DNA of 64,000 nt from CAYPTY01 sp964413935 (GCA_964413935.1 CAYPTY010000004.1:62001-126000), one strand, 5' to 3'; numbered from the stretch's first letter, positions 1 to 8,759 are shown. Notes: generated from the sequence alone by a model not told the origin. Made by a program: numbers and translations.

Positions 1-267
1 ATTGAAGGTAATGGGCAAAAAGTTGAGGGAAAGGAAGCAAATCGCAAAACACAGGAAGAATGGCTGAATTCAGTTGAGGAGTGGATAGACAGCGGAGTTC
101 ATGCCATTGCTGAAGATCCGGAAAACGGAAAAGTACTTGCTGAAACCTGGGCCCGCGTAAAGTTTAAGGAATATGGCGAGATGGCAATTGAACAGTGCTA
201 TGTTCAGACCTGGGAAGACGGGCAGATCAAACATATTCGCTTTTATTATAACGCACCGGATATGTAA
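1..267 (+). CDS. NTF2-like (SnoaL-type) protein, C-terminal fragment
   Basis: Frame 1 is open from the first base to a TAA at 265-267 and gives 88 residues, so the gene begins outside the window. The pattern is an amphipathic helix, then paired strands ending in a segment rich in aromatic residues (IRFYYNAPDM). It resembles the last part of NTF2/SnoaL-like cone-fold proteins. A lipoprotein of the same general type lies at 39447-39950, with a matching acidic segment before its last strands. The role is unknown; members of this fold bind small ligands or act as polyketide-cyclase or isomerase-like enzymes. The family call rests on overall pattern and not on a catalytic motif. Confidence 0.5.
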   Translation: MEGNGQKVEGKEANRKTQEEWLNSVEEWIDSGVHAIAEDPENGKVLAETWARVKFKEYGEMAIEQCYVQTWEDGQIKHIRFYYNAPDM

Positions 268-270
268 AGA

Positions 271-1167
271 TTACCACAGCAGCATTTTCATGCAAAACAC
301 GGATCCGCCGGATTTGAGGTATTCAAAAGTGCTGAACTCATGAACCTTAAATCCGGCTTCTTTTAGCTTTGCATTCACATGCACACACCCCTGCTGTATG
401 AACACATTCCTGCCGTCCGGGCAGGTAGCGTTACAGGCGAACAGCTCCTCAGCTTCGTATTTGTTGGCCTCAATCACATTGGGTATCAGCTTGTAAATGA
501 GTTCAAGTCCCTCATCCTCAAATGCAGGAGGATAAATCAGTACCGTATCCTCGTTCAGGGAGCAAAAGCAGGTGTCGAGATGGTAAAACAGGGGATTATT
601 TAATTCAAAAGCGAGTACGGGGACGTCAAATATGCGGCTGATATGGTCATAGGCTTTGATGGATGTTCTGAAACCATAGCCCCCAAACATCAAACGATGC
701 TTGAAATGCCAGATGGCATCACCCATGCCCTCGAAATCAGGTATGGAATCATCATCAAGAGTGAAAACTTCGTAACTGCTGTCTTCATAAACTTTCTGTA
801 TATGCGAAACCTCACCAGCACGCTGCTCTGTATGCATTATGCTCATCAGTACTTTTTTGGTACCGTTTTCCGTGATGTATGGCAGGCTCTGATTGGCACA
901 GAACACCATATCCGGATAACCTCTTACCCCATCAACTACAAAAACTTCCAGTCCCAGTTCTTCATAGGCCATTTTCAGGTGCTTCCATTCATTCATGGCT
1001 GCCATATGATCCACTTCACCCAGATTTCCTTCCATATGCGGGTTGATTACGTATTCTATGGCAAAGTAGGTGGGTTTCACCAGCAGTACTTTGGTTGGAG
1101 CGGGCATCTTTGGGATGTCGGCCAGGGTGAAGTCGAGTTCGTTTACTGAGGTTATGACTTTGTTCAA
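271..1167 (-). CDS. Arginine deiminase-superfamily (DDAH/amidinotransferase-like) hydrolase
   Basis: The 298-residue protein has the layout of the guanidine-modifying superfamily (arginine deiminase, dimethylarginine dimethylaminohydrolase, amidinotransferase). Visible hallmarks are MVFCANQ near residue 88, the EGMGD block (Glu146, Asp150) that binds the guanidinium group, GFRT at 166-169, the catalytic His196 in FYHLDTCF, and the nucleophile Cys292 in GGSVFCMKM just before the C-terminus. The Glu-His-Cys set is complete, so the enzyme should be active, probably hydrolysing an arginine-like substrate through a covalent thiouronium intermediate. The exact substrate cannot be told. There is no signal peptide, so it is cytosolic. 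Its stop lies four bases from the end of the upstream plus-strand fragment, so the two converge. Confidence 0.85.
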   Translation of the reverse strand: MNKVITSVNELDFTLADIPKMPAPTKVLLVKPTYFAIEYVINPHMEGNLGEVDHMAAMNEWKHLKMAYEELGLEVFVVDGVRGYPDMVFCANQSLPYITENGTKKVLMSIMHTEQRAGEVSHIQKVYEDSSYEVFTLDDDSIPDFEGMGDAIWHFKHRLMFGGYGFRTSIKAYDHISRIFDVPVLAFELNNPLFYHLDTCFCSLNEDTVLIYPPAFEDEGLELIYKLIPNVIEANKYEAEELFACNATCPDGRNVFIQQGCVHVNAKLKEAGFKVHEFSTFEYLKSGGSVFCMKMLLW

Positions 1168-1259
1168 GGGTGTGCAGATTTTGGATTGATTAAAGCATGC
1201 TAAAGTCTTAAAAAAACGTTATATCAGGCAACAACTGTTTTATCAAATAAACAATCATT

Positions 1260-2177
1260 TTGCTTCTACATCCTGAACTCATATCCCGCCTAGCCCCGCT
1301 TGAACTTAAAGCCAAAAAGATTGTGGAGGGATTTATGTCCGGTTTGCATAAAAGTCCCTACCATGGTTTCAGTGTAGAATTTGCCGAACACCGCCCCTAC
1401 AATCCAGGCGACGACTTTAAGCACATCGACTGGAAAGTCTATGGCAAGAAAGAGCGTTTTTATGTGAAGCAGTATGAGGAAGAAACCAATCTTCGCTGCT
1501 ATGTACTGCTCGATACATCCTCTTCCATGCAGTATAAGTATTTCAGTGAATGGTCCAAACTCAGGTATGCGGTACATTTTTCAGCAGCTCTGATGTATAT
1601 GATGCAAAAGCAACGGGATGCCTGCGGGCTCATTCCTTTTTCTTCAGGTATTGAGGAAATGATTCCGGCAAAGTCAACCTATGCCCACCTAAGGTTACTG
1701 TTTGGTTTGCTGGAGAAGCAGATCGAACCGAAGGACGCGGAACAGGCTCGAAAGAAAACAGCCTCGGCAGAAGCCATTCATGAAATCGCTGAGCGTATCA
1801 AACAGCGCAGTCTGGTGGTTATACTTACTGATCTTTTTGAAAACAGCGCTCAGCATGATCAGCTGATATCAGCCCTGAAACACCTGCGTCATCGCAAGCA
1901 TGAAGTATTGCTCTTTAACGTGGTTGAGGCCAGATCGGAGCGGGAACTGGCCTTTCCGGATAAACGATTCGTGTTTGAGGATATGGAAACCGGTTCAGAA
2001 ATCGAGGTTTTACCGGCTCAGGTGCGCCGCGATTATCAGGAAAAAGTACAGCAGTATATTCAGCGTTTTAAACTGGCCTGTTCCGAATTTGAAATCGATT
2101 TTGAAGAAATGGATACCGAATCAGATTTCGACCGGGCTCTTCTTGCCTTTCTGAATAAACGAAAGCGTCTGGCTTAA
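1260..2177 (+). CDS. DUF58 domain protein with vWA-like fold
   Basis: This is a 305-residue DUF58 protein. The signature HRPYNPGDDFKHIDWKVY lies around residues 44-61, followed by a von Willebrand A-like core whose metal-site motif is DTSSS at 85-89 (Asp85, Ser87, Ser89). DUF58 proteins usually sit beside MoxR ATPases and vWA proteins and are thought to act in metal insertion, envelope assembly or stress; no MoxR gene is adjacent here. The first usable start is TTG at 1260, because no in-frame ATG precedes the conserved N-terminal helix, and no clear Shine-Dalgarno is seen. The stop overlaps the stop of the converging SGNH gene in a shared TTAA. Cytosolic; the function is not established. Confidence 0.85.
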   Translation: MLLHPELISRLAPLELKAKKIVEGFMSGLHKSPYHGFSVEFAEHRPYNPGDDFKHIDWKVYGKKERFYVKQYEEETNLRCYVLLDTSSSMQYKYFSEWSKLRYAVHFSAALMYMMQKQRDACGLIPFSSGIEEMIPAKSTYAHLRLLFGLLEKQIEPKDAEQARKKTASAEAIHEIAERIKQRSLVVILTDLFENSAQHDQLISALKHLRHRKHEVLLFNVVEARSERELAFPDKRFVFEDMETGSEIEVLPAQVRRDYQEKVQQYIQRFKLACSEFEIDFEEMDTESDFDRALLAFLNKRKRLA

Positions 2178-3121
2178 TTGGTCAGCCTTTGCAGATAAGG
2201 TTTCAGCTTCCCGGCAACATAAGAGTGCCCTTCGGGAGTCCAGTGTTTTCCACTGAATGAGAAAACCAATTCATTCTCCAGATTAAGGTATTCAATTCCC
2301 ACAGAATCCAGAAAAGCAGCAAGGGGAACATCCATCTTCTGAAACCCAAGCAGAAAATCAGCCCCGATGGTATTTGAATATTCGGAAACCTCCTTAATCA
2401 CCTGATTTGTGGGATCAGGCATCAGCAACTTTTCAGGATTCCGGTTTTGATACCAGGCATTAACACCAAGACGTACAATATAGGAGTTTGATAAAAAGGG
2501 ATGCTCACGAAACCAGTGAACGGAAGATCGTGGCACCGGTTGTCCCTGTAACTCAAGCTCTCCCTCATTCAGCCTGAAATAGGGTTTGAAATAATTCACG
2601 TAACGGATATTCATGCTGTTATCCAGCCGGTCATTGTCGGCACAGAAAATCAGCACAACCAGATCGGGTTGATAAAAATCAGCCTGTTCTCTCAGCAAAA
2701 GCAGCTGCTGATCGTTTCCGTAACCACTGATGCCCAGATTGAACATATTTAATCCGGGTAAGCTATCTCGAAGGATATCCGTAAAACGCTGTTCAGCTTC
2801 AACATCATAACCCCAGGTGAATGAATCGCCCAGAAACAGTACGGAAGGTCGATCGTCAGGCGTATGCTCAGGATCTCTGAAGCCGCGACTGTTATGCTTG
2901 ATGTTGATGGAGGTGGTTAGGTTAAACTGTGCAGAAGAACCTTCAACAGGAAACCAGCCCAGTTGCTCATCATACCTGTAGGTCAGGGTGCGCTCCGATT
3001 TAACGATTCGAAGCTGATCACCCAGTATAAGTCGGAGCGATACCTCAGCGACAATCAGAGTGATAAGCAGGGAGACAAAGACAAGAAGAAGAGCTGATGC
3101 GTTATGTTTGGTGGCCGACAT
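2174..3121 (-). CDS. Membrane-anchored SGNH/GDSL-type hydrolase
   Basis: The 315-residue protein has one N-terminal transmembrane anchor (about residues 9-34) and then an SGNH hydrolase domain. Block I is LFLGDSFTWGYD with the nucleophile Ser100. A glycine block (LGISGYGND) and an N/D-rich block (FCADNDR) follow. The C-terminal histidine block is KHWTPEGHS, with His293 and His299 as candidates. The usual DxxH spacing is not evident. Such proteins remove or transfer acyl or acetyl groups on lipids or glycans at the cell surface; the substrate here is unknown. It starts 8 bases after the stop of the SDR gene at 3130-3921 and is probably co-transcribed with it. Confidence 0.75.
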   Translation of the reverse strand: MSATKHNASALLLVFVSLLITLIVAEVSLRLILGDQLRIVKSERTLTYRYDEQLGWFPVEGSSAQFNLTTSINIKHNSRGFRDPEHTPDDRPSVLFLGDSFTWGYDVEAEQRFTDILRDSLPGLNMFNLGISGYGNDQQLLLLREQADFYQPDLVVLIFCADNDRLDNSMNIRYVNYFKPYFRLNEGELELQGQPVPRSSVHWFREHPFLSNSYIVRLGVNAWYQNRNPEKLLMPDPTNQVIKEVSEYSNTIGADFLLGFQKMDVPLAAFLDSVGIEYLNLENELVFSFSGKHWTPEGHSYVAGKLKPYLQRLTN

Positions 3122-3129
3122 GTTCGAAA

Positions 3130-3921
3130 TTAACCAACATCCGACTTCAGCAATATCCGATGCAGGATTCCGGGAAAGAATCGTTTCATAATCAGCCCAA
3201 AAGTTTCTGTTCTTCCGGCGATGTGAACCTCTCTTTTCTTTCTGGCAATCTGAGGCAGCAATTTACGGGCAAACTGATCCGCAGTCATCGCATTCTCATG
3301 AAACTCGCCCCCCTTATTGTAACTGCTACCATCACCCATCATGGCATTCTTGGTGATGTTGGTATTTACAAAACCCGGGCAAACCAGGGTTACGTGAATG
3401 TTATTTTCATGCTGTTCCAGACGAAGACTATCGAAATAACCATGAAGGGCAAATTTGGATGCGGAATAGGTTGAGCGTGTTTTAATGGTGTATTTTCCCA
3501 TGACGCTGGAAGTGACCACGATGTGTGCCTCGTCCTGTTTGATCAGATAAGGTAGCAGTGCCTTAGTGAGTGAAACCGTGCCAAAAAAATTAATCTCCAT
3601 GATCTTGCGTACGGTTTCCAGCGTGGTTTCTTCTGCCGTTGAACGCTGACTTATCCCACCATTATTGATCAGTATGTCGATGCGGCCGAATATTCCATGT
3701 GCCTCCGCAGCTTTAGCCGGATGGCTTTCACTTTGCATGAGGTCCAGAGGCAGTACATAAATATCATCACCCCCCAGGTCCTGTTTTAGCTCATTCAATA
3801 CTTCTTCGCGGCGAGATGAGAGGATGAGTTTTGCGCCCTGTTGGTGAAAGGCCCGGGCCATAGCCTCGCCCAGACCGGATGAAGCTCCGGTGATCCAGAC
3901 TACTTTATTCTTAAAAGACAC
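3130..3921 (-). CDS. Short-chain dehydrogenase/reductase
   Basis: A classical SDR of 263 residues. It has the Rossmann dinucleotide motif TGASSGLG at 11-18, the NNGG structural motif at 86-89, catalytic Ser139 in VVTSSVMG, and the YSASK motif with Tyr152 and Lys156. The basic SSRREE stretch after strand 2 suggests NADP(H) preference. The C-terminal extension is rich in aromatic and basic residues (MKRFFPGIL), as in the DHRS7/RDH-like membrane-associated SDRs. The catalytic set is complete. The substrate is unknown; lipids or retinoid-like alcohols are typical of the subgroup. It is the first gene of a likely two-gene minus-strand unit with the SGNH hydrolase. Confidence 0.88.
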   Translation of the reverse strand: MSFKNKVVWITGASSGLGEAMARAFHQQGAKLILSSRREEVLNELKQDLGGDDIYVLPLDLMQSESHPAKAAEAHGIFGRIDILINNGGISQRSTAEETTLETVRKIMEINFFGTVSLTKALLPYLIKQDEAHIVVTSSVMGKYTIKTRSTYSASKFALHGYFDSLRLEQHENNIHVTLVCPGFVNTNITKNAMMGDGSSYNKGGEFHENAMTADQFARKLLPQIARKKREVHIAGRTETFGLIMKRFFPGILHRILLKSDVG

Positions 3922-4007
3922 AGATTAGGGGCATCTATTGAGAGTTAAAAAGCCTAAAGTTCGTAAATGTAAGGCAGCTTTACTATTTTCAGCCAAAATT
4001 AAGATCT

Positions 4008-4709
4008 ATGTCAGCCAAGTACAGTATTTTTCTGATGGAGGATGAGGAAGAACCGGGCGAACTGCTTGCGAACTTTCTTGAACTCAATAATTACGATGTC
4101 ATCTGGGCCAAAGATGGAAAAGAGGCCAAGGAAAAAATTGATCTGAACGCCAATCAGATTAATCTGGCCGTTCTTGATATTATGGTACCGCATTTTGACG
4201 GTAAGGAAATCTGCACCTACATCCGGAATCACCCGGTGGTAAAAGATATCCCGGTCATTTTCCTGACGGCGAGGGATGAGGAAACGGATGAAATTGAAGG
4301 ACTGAATCTTGGTGCTGATGACTACATCTCCAAACCGGCAAGCTTAAATCTGGTTAAAGCTCACATCGAAACTAATCTGAGAAGAATGAGTCCGGAGAAA
4401 GTGAGCTGGCTTCAATATGGCAAGGTTTATCTGGATACCGAGAAAAAGGAGATGTACATCGAAGAAGAGAAAGTGGATCTCACCATGACCGAGTACATTA
4501 TCGCTGAACTCTTTTTCCAGCATCCTAAACTGGTCTATTCCCGACATGAAATTCTGAAGCATATCTCGGATGAGGATAAATTCGTGTTCGACCGTACGGT
4601 GGATGTTCACATCAAAAATCTCAGAATTAAAATGGGTGTGTACGGTGAGCTGATTAAAACCTACCGTGGGGTGGGTTATGGCTTTAACCGTGAGTTTTTG
4701 ACTGCATGA
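4008..4709 (+). CDS. OmpR/PhoB-family response regulator
   Basis: The 233-residue protein has an N-terminal receiver domain (acidic pocket EDEEE at 11-15, phospho-acceptor Asp57 in VLDIMVPHFDG, switch Thr87 and Lys109 in YISKP). A winged-helix Trans_reg_C domain follows from about residue 130, with the recognition region VFDRTVDVHIKNLR and the terminal RGVGYGF. It controls transcription once phosphorylated by the kinase encoded immediately downstream. The stop codon and the kinase start share ATGA at 4706-4709, so translation is coupled. Target genes are unknown. The converging aquaporin gene directly after the pair is a possible but unsupported target. Confidence 0.93.
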   Translation: MSAKYSIFLMEDEEEPGELLANFLELNNYDVIWAKDGKEAKEKIDLNANQINLAVLDIMVPHFDGKEICTYIRNHPVVKDIPVIFLTARDEETDEIEGLNLGADDYISKPASLNLVKAHIETNLRRMSPEKVSWLQYGKVYLDTEKKEMYIEEEKVDLTMTEYIIAELFFQHPKLVYSRHEILKHISDEDKFVFDRTVDVHIKNLRIKMGVYGELIKTYRGVGYGFNREFLTA

Positions 4710-6100
4710 AGATACGATCCAAGCTGGCCTGGACGTATATTATCCTGCTGATCATAGGAATCATTACGATCAGCACCTATTCTATACTTTCGATCCGAAC
4801 CTTCCTGCTCAAGGAAGGGATTGTGCGTTTTGAAAATGATGCCCGATCGCTGGCACTGGCAGCATCCCGCCTTGATGCGGACTCTTTTGATGAGGATCTC
4901 GAAAAACTTTCAGGCTATACCGGATGGACGGTGTCCGCTTTTGATCAGAGCGGAATTCGTTTTGCGAAATATCCAGTGGATTCAAATACGGACTCCGTGG
5001 CCTATCTGGAGAGTGACTTGCTGATTGCATTGAGCAATGCATCCAAGGATTCGGTTATACTGAATGCACTGGACAGCGACTTTCTGGTAGCCTACCTGAA
5101 TATTGAAAATGATCATAATCCGGCCGCTTATCTCAAGATCAGCCAGCTTAAGAGTAATTATTATGCTGCCATCTCCAGCATTCGCCATATCATTTATTCC
5201 GGGATGCTTTTTTCCATTCTGGCCGTGGTGGTGGTCAGCTTCATGTTTGCCCGGTATATGGCTGCTCCCATTCAGTATCTGAATAAAGCTGCACTTGATA
5301 TAGCCCAGGGTAGCATGGATCGGGAGATCGAAATGAAGAGAAGTGATGAATTCGGCACCCTTTCAGAATCATTGAATAAAATGTCGACAAGGCTGCGGCA
5401 GGACAATGACAAACTGAAGAAGATGAATGAGCAGCAACAGCAATTTTATGCCGACATCACCCACGAAATTCGCAACCCGCTGCACACCATTCTGGGTTCA
5501 CTCGAAATGATGGAACTGGATAATCTGGGTAAAGAGAAAAAGCAAAAGTATCTGAATACAGCCAAACGTCAGGCCATACGCCTCAGCCGTCTTTTTGAGG
5601 ATATCAAAACGCTTCAGCGTTATGATGTGGATAGCAGTTTTCTGAAAAAAGAACTCACCGACATCGAAGGCATTGCCAACAATGTAGTTGAGACCTATCA
5701 TATTCTGGCTGAAGAAAAAGGCCTTGAACTGGAAGTGAATTGCGATGGAGTTTGTCAGGCTGAAGTGGATCCCGATAAAATGGAGCAGGTGCTGGACAAT
5801 CTGGTATCCAATGCCATCAAATATTCAAACAAGGGCACCATCGAAATCCGAATAAAGCGGGAAAAAGATAACCGTATTTGTGTTTCCGTTGTGGATGAGG
5901 GTGAAGGTATTGATCAGGAGCATTTCGAAAAGCTCTTTGATCGTTTCTACCGCACGGATAAAGCCCGTTCAAGGGATAAGGGTGGAACCGGACTTGGACT
6001 ATCCATTGTGAAAAGTATATTGCGTGCCCATGATTCGGATATCGAAGTTACCTCGAAACAGGGTAACGGCAGTATATTCTTTTTCCGACTGCCTGCTTAA
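4706..6100 (+). CDS. HAMP-containing sensor histidine kinase
   Basis: A 464-residue membrane kinase. TM1 lies at about 10-30, a periplasmic sensor segment of about 130 residues follows, TM2 is at about 162-183, HAMP at about 184-236, then HisKA with phospho-acceptor His253 in DITHEIRNP. The catalytic ATPase domain has an N box (LVSNAIKYS), G1 (VDEGEGI), F box (LFDRFYRTD) and G2 (GGTGLGLSI). All blocks are intact, so autophosphorylation and phosphotransfer to the coupled OmpR-type regulator are expected. The periplasmic domain shows no recognisable fold, so the signal is unknown. The stop codon overlaps the stop of the converging aquaporin gene within a TTAA at 6097-6100. Confidence 0.93.
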   Translation: MKIRSKLAWTYIILLIIGIITISTYSILSIRTFLLKEGIVRFENDARSLALAASRLDADSFDEDLEKLSGYTGWTVSAFDQSGIRFAKYPVDSNTDSVAYLESDLLIALSNASKDSVILNALDSDFLVAYLNIENDHNPAAYLKISQLKSNYYAAISSIRHIIYSGMLFSILAVVVVSFMFARYMAAPIQYLNKAALDIAQGSMDREIEMKRSDEFGTLSESLNKMSTRLRQDNDKLKKMNEQQQQFYADITHEIRNPLHTILGSLEMMELDNLGKEKKQKYLNTAKRQAIRLSRLFEDIKTLQRYDVDSSFLKKELTDIEGIANNVVETYHILAEEKGLELEVNCDGVCQAEVDPDKMEQVLDNLVSNAIKYSNKGTIEIRIKREKDNRICVSVVDEGEGIDQEHFEKLFDRFYRTDKARSRDKGGTGLGLSIVKSILRAHDSDIEVTSKQGNGSIFFFRLPA

Positions 6101-6714
6101 TCGCCGCGGTCCATGAAATTATGGAAAATTGCAGCCAGTACACCACCCAGAGCAGGGGCAATGAAATATAGTGGTATATCTCTGTAGGATTGTCCCCCGT
6201 CAATTAGATCAAAGGCAGCCGAACCAATGGAAATGGCCGGATTGTAAACGGCACCTGAAATGGGCTGGCCGATTCCGATTAATGCCGTGTAAGTCAGACC
6301 GATCACCAGACCCGATACATGATTTCTGCGGAAAGATTTACTCAGCATAATGCTCAGATAAACCGAAGCCAGAATGAAGGTCATGAGTACCTCAATCATT
6401 ACATGCTGATCGATGGTGGTAATATCGGGCGGGCTGGTGTAGAAAGCGTAATCTGTGATCTGAAAAATGAGTGCTGATGCAGTGAATGCTCCAACAACCT
6501 GGGCTGTTATGTAGCCTCCAAGTTCTTTGATGCTTAAATTGTTGGCCATAAAAAAGGCCAGACTGACAGCGGGATTGAAGTGAGCGCCTGAATGCCGTGC
6601 CCCGATATAGATAAGGGCTGCAAGCAGTAAACCGATATGCAGTTCATTTCCGGTGAGACCGATGCCTAATACCAGAAAAAAGGTTCCGATAAATTCCGTT
6701 AAAAGTTTTTGCAT
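6097..6714 (-). CDS. Short MIP/aquaporin-family channel
   Basis: The 205-residue protein has six hydrophobic segments and two NPA boxes: HFNPAV (Asn47) in the first half and YNPAIS in the second. It belongs to the major intrinsic protein family, which passes water or small neutral solutes through the inner membrane. Two features are unusual. It is shorter than typical aquaporins (about 230-280 residues). The arginine that normally follows the second NPA and forms the selectivity filter is replaced by isoleucine, so the pore is probably wider or less polar than in a water-specific channel. The residue preceding the first box is also non-standard (GARHSGAH). The solute is not predictable. Confidence 0.85.
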   Translation of the reverse strand: MQKLLTEFIGTFFLVLGIGLTGNELHIGLLLAALIYIGARHSGAHFNPAVSLAFFMANNLSIKELGGYITAQVVGAFTASALIFQITDYAFYTSPPDITTIDQHVMIEVLMTFILASVYLSIMLSKSFRRNHVSGLVIGLTYTALIGIGQPISGAVYNPAISIGSAAFDLIDGGQSYRDIPLYFIAPALGGVLAAIFHNFMDRGD

Positions 6715-6793
6715 AAGTACCTAAAGCACGGGTCCTTCCGTTATTTTCAGCAGGAAACTAAACCCCGGCATATGGAATTGCAAGTGTGCAACA

Positions 6794-6813
6794 TTCAATT
6801 GTTTAACATTGAA
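6794..6813. promoter_or_regulatory. Inverted repeat in divergent intergenic region
   Basis: The half-sites TTCAAT and ATTGAA are separated by eight bases (TGTTTAAC) between the divergent aquaporin (start 6714) and the small membrane protein (start 6867). The position fits an operator, or part of a divergent promoter. No regulator can be assigned. Confidence 0.3.
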
Positions 6814-6866
6814 CTTCGACTTGCGCATATATCTATTAATAACATGCCGGTTTTTTAAAAAAAATC

Positions 6867-7205
6867 ATGGATTCAAACTCATTTATTGACAAACTGAAAG
6901 AACGATGGGGTATTAACAGCACCTTTCAGGTAATCATTATACTCATCGTATTTGCATGTACCGGCTTCACGGCTCTGTATGTCAAAAAATTCTTCTTTGC
7001 CTGGATAGGGGTTGAGGCTGAAGATCCCTTCTGGTACAGAAGTATCATCTGGCTCATCACGGTTCTCCCGGCTTATCAGGTTTTGCTATTGATTTACGGT
7101 ACCCTTTTCGGGCAGTTCACCTTTTTCTGGAATTTCCTGAAAAAAACCTTTGGTCGCCTCATTCCAAGCAAGTACAGACAAACGCTGGAAGCCAAACAGG
7201 CTTAA
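6867..7205 (+). CDS. Small two-helix membrane protein (DUF6787-like)
   Basis: The 112-residue protein starts with a short amphipathic lead (KLKERWGI). It has two transmembrane segments (about 19-40 and 56-80) and a basic C-terminal tail (RLIPSKYRQTLEAK). The KERWGI...W lead followed by two helices is seen in a family common in Bacteroidota, named DUF6787 and sometimes mislabelled as a diacylglyceryl transferase; it lacks anything like that enzyme's active site. Function unknown; inner membrane. It stands alone on the plus strand. Its stop overlaps the stop of the converging YjbR-like gene in a TTAA at 7202-7205. Confidence 0.7.
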   Translation: MDSNSFIDKLKERWGINSTFQVIIILIVFACTGFTALYVKKFFFAWIGVEAEDPFWYRSIIWLITVLPAYQVLLLIYGTLFGQFTFFWNFLKKTFGRLIPSKYRQTLEAKQA

Positions 7206-7552
7206 CTTTTTAGCTGCTCCTTTTTCTTTGCTGGAAGGCTGTCCACAATCAGATTATAAGAATCGCGGATCAGCTCCCTGATTAAATTATCGTCCAGATT
7301 ACCGTCGGGGTAAACCGAATTCCAGTGCTTCTTGCTCATATGCCAGCCCGGCTTGATTTCAGGATATTGCTCCCGGAGCTCCAGTGCTCTGACCGGGTCA
7401 CACTTCAGGTTTATAAACTCGAAGTCTTCCACATCCGTTATGGCGAAGATTTTACCGCCCACTTTGAAAGCGAGGGTTCGGTCATCAAAGGGAAAAGACT
7501 CCTCCACTCCTTTCAGGCCCAGACAGTACTCGTAGAAGTTCTCTATGTTCAT
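7202..7552 (-). CDS. MmcQ/YjbR family protein
   Basis: The 116-residue protein matches the MmcQ/YjbR (CyaY-like fold) family. It opens with a short helix, has the typical ESFPFDDRTLAFKVGGKIFA core (residues 18-37), the LKCDP strand, then GWHMSKKHWNSVYPDG, the most conserved part of the family, and a C-terminal helix. The family is called DNA-binding by analogy, but its role is not known. The length is normal (110-120 residues). Three bases separate it from the secreted-protein gene upstream on the same strand (stop at 7556), so the two are probably one transcript. Confidence 0.88.
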   Translation of the reverse strand: MNIENFYEYCLGLKGVEESFPFDDRTLAFKVGGKIFAITDVEDFEFINLKCDPVRALELREQYPEIKPGWHMSKKHWNSVYPDGNLDDNLIRELIRDSYNLIVDSLPAKKKEQLKS

Positions 7553-7555
7553 GTT

Positions 7556-8062
7556 TCAGAGATTAACCTTTAAGAAATCCTGAACGAACTCATCAGCCAG
7601 GTCTATGGATGAGGTTGCCACTATCTCGAACTTATCAGCGGATACGATCCCGACCAGAGCGGTTTGCCAGGTGGCCGCCATTGTTCCCAGATCCTGATTC
7701 AGGCTGAGCTTCACCGGCTGATAGAAAGTGAGATCGGCTGCATAAGGATAGGTACCATTACCGGCATCCATGATATTGATGTGCAGGATCAGCATTGGGT
7801 ATTGATCCGATTCCCGCAGTTGTGTATCCGGAATAACTTGCACCGGGAGCTTTGATATGTTCTTCTGCAGTGCTTTCTGAATATTCTCGACCCTGAATTC
7901 TACCTCATCGAGTGAGCCGGGCCTTTCCATATTTACAGCTATGCCGAAGGACTGTATACCATAAAGCGAATTGATTTCACGCAGTACCTCATTTTGGGCA
8001 ATCACGGCTCTGCTAATGCCGGAAAGCACAACAATAAACAGAAGATAGAGTGCTGTTTTCAT
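7556..8062 (-). CDS. Secreted protein of unknown function
   Basis: The 168-residue protein carries a Sec signal peptide of about 22 residues (MKTALYLLF ... AVIAQ), and the mature part is predicted to be alpha/beta. It contains an EVEFRVENIQKALQ helix, a strand pair around LILHINIMD, and a C-terminal helix (DLADEFVQDFLK). No catalytic or metal motif is visible and I do not recognise the family; some DUF4136-like envelope proteins share this general look. It is probably periplasmic or outer-membrane associated. It is the upstream partner of the YjbR-like gene and lies after the terminator that closes the heme-uptake operon. Confidence 0.6.
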   Translation of the reverse strand: MKTALYLLFIVVLSGISRAVIAQNEVLREINSLYGIQSFGIAVNMERPGSLDEVEFRVENIQKALQKNISKLPVQVIPDTQLRESDQYPMLILHINIMDAGNGTYPYAADLTFYQPVKLSLNQDLGTMAATWQTALVGIVSADKFEIVATSSIDLADEFVQDFLKVNL

Positions 8063-8089
8063 GTCTTAATAAATGAAAAGGGCAGAAAT

Positions 8090-8117
8090 AAAAAAAGGCA
8101 TCCGAAGATGCCTTTTT
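8090..8117 (-). terminator. Rho-independent terminator of the TonB receptor/HmuY operon
   Basis: On the minus strand this is a six-base stem GGCATC/GATGCC closed by a TTCG tetraloop and followed by seven T residues. It starts 25 bases after the HmuY stop. A T run on the other side could also make it work in the plus direction. Confidence 0.9.
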
Positions 8118-8141
8118 GTACATGAACAAAGTAATAGCGGT

Positions 8142-8759
8142 TTATTCGAAAGTAGTTCCACCGTCTTCATTCACGGTTACCCGGAAGGTGTAAAACCTTG
8201 AGGCAGGGCGTGTGGCCGGGCTGAGAAAACTCGGATCGGTCACATCTGGGTTGCCTTCGTAATAACTCAGGATCTCAATTTTTGCAAAGTTACCCGTAGC
8301 TGTGCGAACCAGGATGGTGGTATTCTCAATAGGAAATACCGCAAAAAGCTGAGGGTTGTAATTGTACCAGCCATTTCCTGATCCGGAAGGGATAGCCAGA
8401 TTATCGGCTGCTACATCTTCATTGAAGGTAATATTGGATGGTACTTCAGTTACTTCATCAAAAGAAATATTGTTGATGATAAAAGCACCACCGTTGCCGG
8501 GTCCGCTTACACCGCTGTTTGTAATGATAGTGGTAGCTGCAAAGCCCAGGTCCCAGTCGGTGGAGACAGAGTCTTCCACGATTTCACCTGTGGTAAGGTT
8601 TATAAATGTGAATTCGCCGGTTTCTGCTGTATCCGCAGGGACGTCATTGATGGTATTTGTGATGATGAGGTCTTCTTCACTGGAAGTATTGTTATCACAG
8701 GCAATGCCCAGGATAAGCAGTGCTGCGAACATGAAGCTAAGGTTTCTTAATGATGTCAT
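8142..8759 (-). CDS. HmuY-like lipoprotein
   Basis: The 205-residue protein has a lipoprotein signal peptide with the lipobox LGIAC (Cys21), a Ser/Asp/Glu-rich spacer, then a HmuY-type beta-rich domain. Typical features are FTFINLTTGEIV, STDWDLGF (the conserved DWDLAF-type motif of HmuY), a Gly-rich GNGWYNYN stretch and the C-terminal FYTFRVTV strand. HmuY proteins are surface lipoproteins that bind heme and pass it to a TonB-dependent receptor. The receptor gene lies 28 bases upstream on the same strand, which supports the call. Ligand-binding residues vary in this family, so heme specificity is an inference. Confidence 0.85.
   Translation of the reverse strand: MTSLRNLSFMFAALLILGIACDNNTSSEEDLIITNTINDVPADTAETGEFTFINLTTGEIVEDSVSTDWDLGFAATTIITNSGVSGPGNGGAFIINNISFDEVTEVPSNITFNEDVAADNLAIPSGSGNGWYNYNPQLFAVFPIENTTILVRTATGNFAKIEILSYYEGNPDVTDPSFLSPATRPASRFYTFRVTVNEDGGTTFE

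Noticed and set aside
643..1149. Plus-strand 168-residue frame
   Set aside because: Antisense to the arginine deiminase-superfamily gene with its intact Glu-His-Cys set.
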